Under the pieces are notes generated by a model. The model did not search any database, was not told where the DNA came from, and worked only from the letters and a program-made list of their open reading frames with translations. From contig NC_134933.1 in assembly GCF_051020765.1 (NCBI RefSeq), positions 13,055,461 to 13,119,460 on the forward strand: a stretch of DNA of 64,000 nt, in the 5' to 3' direction. This stretch comes from Lasioglossum baleicum. Lineage: Eukaryota > Arthropoda > Insecta > Hymenoptera > Halictidae. Shown here one piece after another: positions 60,291 to 64,000 of this stretch (positions are counted from its first letter, which is position 1; the number at the start of each line of letters is the position of its first letter). The translations under genes were made by a program, and so were the position numbers.

Positions 60291-61350
60291 TTAGGTTGTT
60301 GCATATAAAATGTCCGAGTTTTAGCAGTGACATTAAACAAACGCAATTTTGTATACCCAATGCTATCTAAAAATTTCAAGTTTCTCGATTGTATTACGGT
60401 AAAAATAAGATATTGTAGTCATACACGTTTTTCATTTACAAGATTGTTATCTTGATTTTGTAGTTCTTTTTTGCCATTAACGACTAGTAAGTTAATTAAT
60501 CACAACATTTTCACAAAAAATCATATAATGCTATTGCCAATAAGTTATTTTTCCAGACATATAAAAGGAACACGCGACGGTCGTGTTGGTTGACGTTGAA
60601 ATAAACTTTATTTAAAAGTATAATTAAACAGTAAATATAAAACTATAAAAGTAACAGGCACGTGGTTGCCTATAAAAACGACAAGAATGAATTTATTCAG
60701 ACTTCGCGCGGTTTTTATAATATGTGCTCTAATAAAGATATTTATTAAATCATTTCTTATGAAGGCATCTTTATTTTATTAATTGTGAAATAAAAAATCT
60801 GGAACCGGTCATATTACCGGTCATGGTACGTTTAGTAACAATAAACCGAATTGAATAAAGACCTGATTTTTTATAATCAGATAGAAGCATTGGTTTACGA
60901 AATGAAATGAAAAAAATATTTTCCAAATAATTATAATTTACAAGTTTACATGTAAAAATAAAAAAGGCATTTTTTTAAAACTTTTTTATTTAGACCCTTA
61001 ATGAAAATTTAAAATATATATGTTTTGTAGATCTATGTTAGTTATGCACATGCTGAAAATTTCATCGAAATCGATTAACATTAAAAAATGCCATTTTTAT
61101 TTTTGCATGTAACCTTGTAAATAATAAATTTTGTAAAATTTTTTTGCATATCATTTCGTAAACCAATGCTTCTAATTGATTATAAAAAGTCAGGTCGTTT
61201 GGTACAATTATAAAAAAGTTATTCTGTTTTAAAGGGCGTACGAATACTTTTTACACTCACTGTATATGTAGACTATAATAGCATTTCTTGATCCAAACGT
61301 TTTATAAGAGTTGCATTCTAATATCGGACATTTCATATGCAACAACCTAA
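60291..61350. mobile_element. Mariner-type non-autonomous element, 1.06 kb, with a nested palindromic element
   Basis: Left TTAGGTTGTTGCATATAAAA and right TTTCATATGCAACAACCTAA are inverted with TA context. Inside, 60860-61205 is a second palindrome (GAAGCATTGGTTTACGAAAT and ATTTCGTAAACCAATGCTTC), followed by the CACTCACTGTA end at 61253-61263. No transposase frame. Confidence 0.7.
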
Positions 61351-61351
61351 T

Positions 61352-62912
61352 AAAAATGAATATAGACATGCAATCGCCTATATTGTGTATTATGTCTAAA
61401 GACTATTGATGATAATAACTATAATAATGAACTGTAACAATAACTCTTATAAGTCTGAGACCGATGTCGATGAAAAACATTGTTGACAAACTCGGTGTCG
61501 ATGAGAGCACCCGGACGAAACAGCGCGGTTGAGCAGTTTGGCGAGAAGAATGGGTGTAAACTAGTAGTTCCGTTCGTGCGACATCGTTCTGACAGCTGTG
61601 AGCTATGGTCATCATCCGCGCGAGCCAGCCTGGCATTATAATGAAAACTTATAGCATCGTAGGTCGCGCGCCATTGTGACTAACACTATCACTAACACTG
61701 TAACTGCCGTGGCTTGTCCACCGCCGGCAAAAACTTCTACACGGAGGATAGATAAGGATCTGCGGAATACCGAGCGGATCCTGCGGACCTCCCTAGCGGG
61801 CTTCGTCGCGGAAACGAGAAAGCGAGAGTTATGTCTGTGTGGTTGCAAGGCAAAAACGACGCGAGTCTCCAGGTTTTCACTTTCTAGGTATTGCGGTTGA
61901 GAGTTGAGAGTACCCATTCTCTTGTTCCTTTACCTCGACGCACTGGCTATACTCTTATTTTAGGACGAAGAAATCTCAATGATTCGATTTCTCCTCACTT
62001 GTCGCACTGTGTACGACTTGTACAGGGTGTGTAAAAAGTAGTGGTCATCCGGCCTAGGGGTGAATCCACACCTCCGAATGGAATTATGGAATGTATTGAT
62101 TTCTTGCGCAATTACTTCGCCATAATAGAGTTTTATGAATTTGTGAAACACAAGTACAATGCATTTAAATAAGACTATATCCTCGTGGAAAATATTAAAA
62201 TTAAATTCTTTGATTTTAACTCTTGCACGTGTCGCAGGTGGATGGATTGAACCAATCCCTCGGCGAGGCTGCCTGTTGCGACAGATAACATCATAATAAG
62301 AATCCTGCGGATCGTCTACGCGTTAATTGCGTTAATTGCGCGCGGAGAAACGATTTGAAGGCAGTCGGAGGATCGTTGTACGGCGAATGAAACGCGCCGC
62401 CGAATAAAACGAGAACTCTCCTACGGGCTGGCTCGTTCCTGTCTTTTTAAAGGTTTCACGGATCGTAGAAATTTATGAGAGGATTATAATATCGCCGGTC
62501 GTGAAGATAAACGTCCAGGTGGTACCACGGACTGCCGAGGAATGAGAAAAATTGCCGCAGCTGCAGTAATAGAAGCTTGTCGTGGCGATCCTCAGCCTTT
62601 CCCTTTCGTTGCTTTCTTCGTTGTGTTTTGAAACCCGTTGTCTAAAGTCGATACAGGCACTTTATTCTCGTTTCTCTGGATTAGTTATAATATCGAATGT
62701 ATCACATAGCTTTTGTTTTTTATTAACACTAAAACTACCATCACCGTTCAAATGTCCGGATTCTGGTTTTTTATTTTACAATCATAGAAATTATAATTAT
62801 CCAAGCACATATTATAATAAAAACCACAGAAAATCTATATAAATTCTATGATGTGGTTTTTATAGGGCAACATATGCCAACCATTTTTAGAGCTCGATAC
62901 GTCTACTGTTAA
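61352..62912. other. Intergenic region, no gene recognised
   Basis: CpG-rich patch 61480-61920 with overlapping open frames. A stray ACAGGGTGTGTAAAAAGTAG end lies at 62023. Nothing else identified. Confidence 0.45.
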
Positions 62913-63087
62913 CAGACTGCGGATATTTATGCAAAATAAAAATATTCTGCATTGATTGTGGCAAGCAAGAATAAAATAAAAATTGATTTCATCCCTTAAT
63001 GACTTCGTTACGAATTTTTCTAATCTATTACTGTTTTATATTTCAGCCAACCAATTTCTTGATAAATGCATAAAGATCCGCAATCTA
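62913..63087. mobile_element. AGACTGCGGAT-family MITE, third subfamily
   Basis: Left CAGACTGCGGATATTTATGC and right GCATAAAGATCCGCAATCTA, with AAAATTGATTTCATCCCTTA shared in inverted order with 47326-47526. Confidence 0.75.
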
Positions 63088-63489
63088 TTTTATTAATATT
63101 CTAACAGTCTTATTAAAAAATATTCCCGCAAGAAACCTCATTTACCGAGAAGGTCTTTCCGATTCCTCGGCCGTATAGTAATGTGCGTGCAGAATTTACG
63201 TAACAATTTAGTCGCGGCGCGAGGTACTCACAATTCCACTGTTATCTCCAGACAAAAAATTATGAAATCTGAATAAAGTGAGAAATATGAGATGCGCAGC
63301 GTGGAAGCAAACGTGGCCCGTTACTGAATACCAGAGGGGAATGATGTACCGTCATAAATAACTCGCGAGAGCAACACTGCCACTAAAACATATTCTTATG
63401 AAAAACTACTTTTTCTGCCGAGGATCGAGTCTTTCCGAATGAACACGCCGCGCGAGTTTTTGATCTTATCCGACGGCTTGCAATGCGCC

Positions 63490-63805
63490 TCCTTTCACTT
63501 TGCATTTCAATTCAAGGGTTTGTCCCAGGCCAGACAAACTGATTTGGTAAAACAAATAATAACCCTTTGCAGTCGGAGCTATTTTAACTTTCATAATCTT
63601 TCACTTTGCATTTCAATTCAAGGGTTTGTCTCGGGTCAGACAAACTGATTTGGTAAAACAAATAATAACCCTTTGCAGTCGTAGCTATTTTAAATTTTTT
63701 AACGTTTCATTTTGCATTTCAATTCAAGGGTTTGTCTCAGGCCAGACAAACTGATTTGGTAAAACAAATAATAACCCTTTGCAGTCGGAGCTGTTTTAAA
63801 ATATA
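63490..63805. repeat. Tandem repeat, three units of 106 bp
   Basis: TTTGCATTTCAATTCAAGGG recurs at exact 106-bp spacing (anchors 63501, 63607, 63713). Each unit also has GGCCAGACAAACTGATTTGG (variants) and TAACCCTTTGCAGTCGGAGC. Unit-to-unit differences are few, so the array is young. Confidence 0.9.
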
Positions 63806-64000
63806 AAAAGTTTTATTTTGCCATTGTCAGAATCACAGATTGATGATGCAAAGGGTAGGATATATCCAAAGGCTGCACCCTGAAACGACGAGAGCTTGGT
63901 TTCAATGCAGAAGCGTAAAATCGCATACACGACTAAAAAGGTTAGGAAGAAGTTCCCGGTAAAACTCGAGGAAGACTTCACCCTCAATCTTGCCGTCAAC

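Noticed and set aside
63490..63805. Regular repeats that could suggest a CRISPR array
   Set aside because: Units are contiguous 106-bp tandem copies without unique spacers, in an insect nuclear context.
1..64000. tRNA genes
   Set aside because: I looked for the T-arm GGTTCRANNCC with a matching A box and saw only unsupported partial hits (for example near 45577 and 12700).

Overview
This window looks like nuclear DNA from an insect, most likely a hymenopteran (ant, bee or wasp). It is AT-rich with CpG-rich islands and has GT-AG introns. It carries two kainate-type ionotropic glutamate receptor genes, RNA polymerase III 5S rRNA genes, and very many short palindromic DNA transposon derivatives (MITEs). 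The insect assignment is firm. The order-level assignment is an inference from composition and repeat style. All coordinates and splice junctions were worked out by eye. Layout: positions 836-10499 hold the last four coding exons of a first kainate receptor gene (plus strand), whose 5' part lies left of the window. Its last intron is about 7 kb, and its previous intron holds a 414-bp Foldback-like palindrome. Positions 10500-21442 are intergenic with several MITEs; one of these ends only 109 bp before the next start codon. Positions 21443-30371 hold a second, complete kainate receptor gene: 15 coding exons and 892 codons, with at least eight mobile-element insertions in its introns. The two genes are tandem paralogues. 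Intron phases match across the shared 3' exons and one exon has the same length (116 nt), so they arose by local duplication. Both products should be plasma-membrane glutamate-gated cation channel subunits acting in neurons or at neuromuscular synapses. From 30.4 kb to 64 kb I find no convincing protein-coding host gene. This part holds a 1.3-kb palindrome with two divergent, nearly identical 120-nt 5S rRNA genes (40886-41005 minus, 41267-41386 plus), a hAT-type MITE with a perfect 8-bp target duplication, TTAA-flanked piggyBac-like MITEs, and palindromic MITEs starting with ACAGGGTG. It also holds at least nine copies (window-wide) of a MITE ending in AGACTGCGGAT, two non-LTR retrotransposon RNase H remnants, and a 106-bp tandem repeat at the right end. 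The most unusual structures are the Foldback-like element built of degenerate 16-bp repeats in inverted arms, and the 5S palindrome in which the genes are far better conserved than their flanks.
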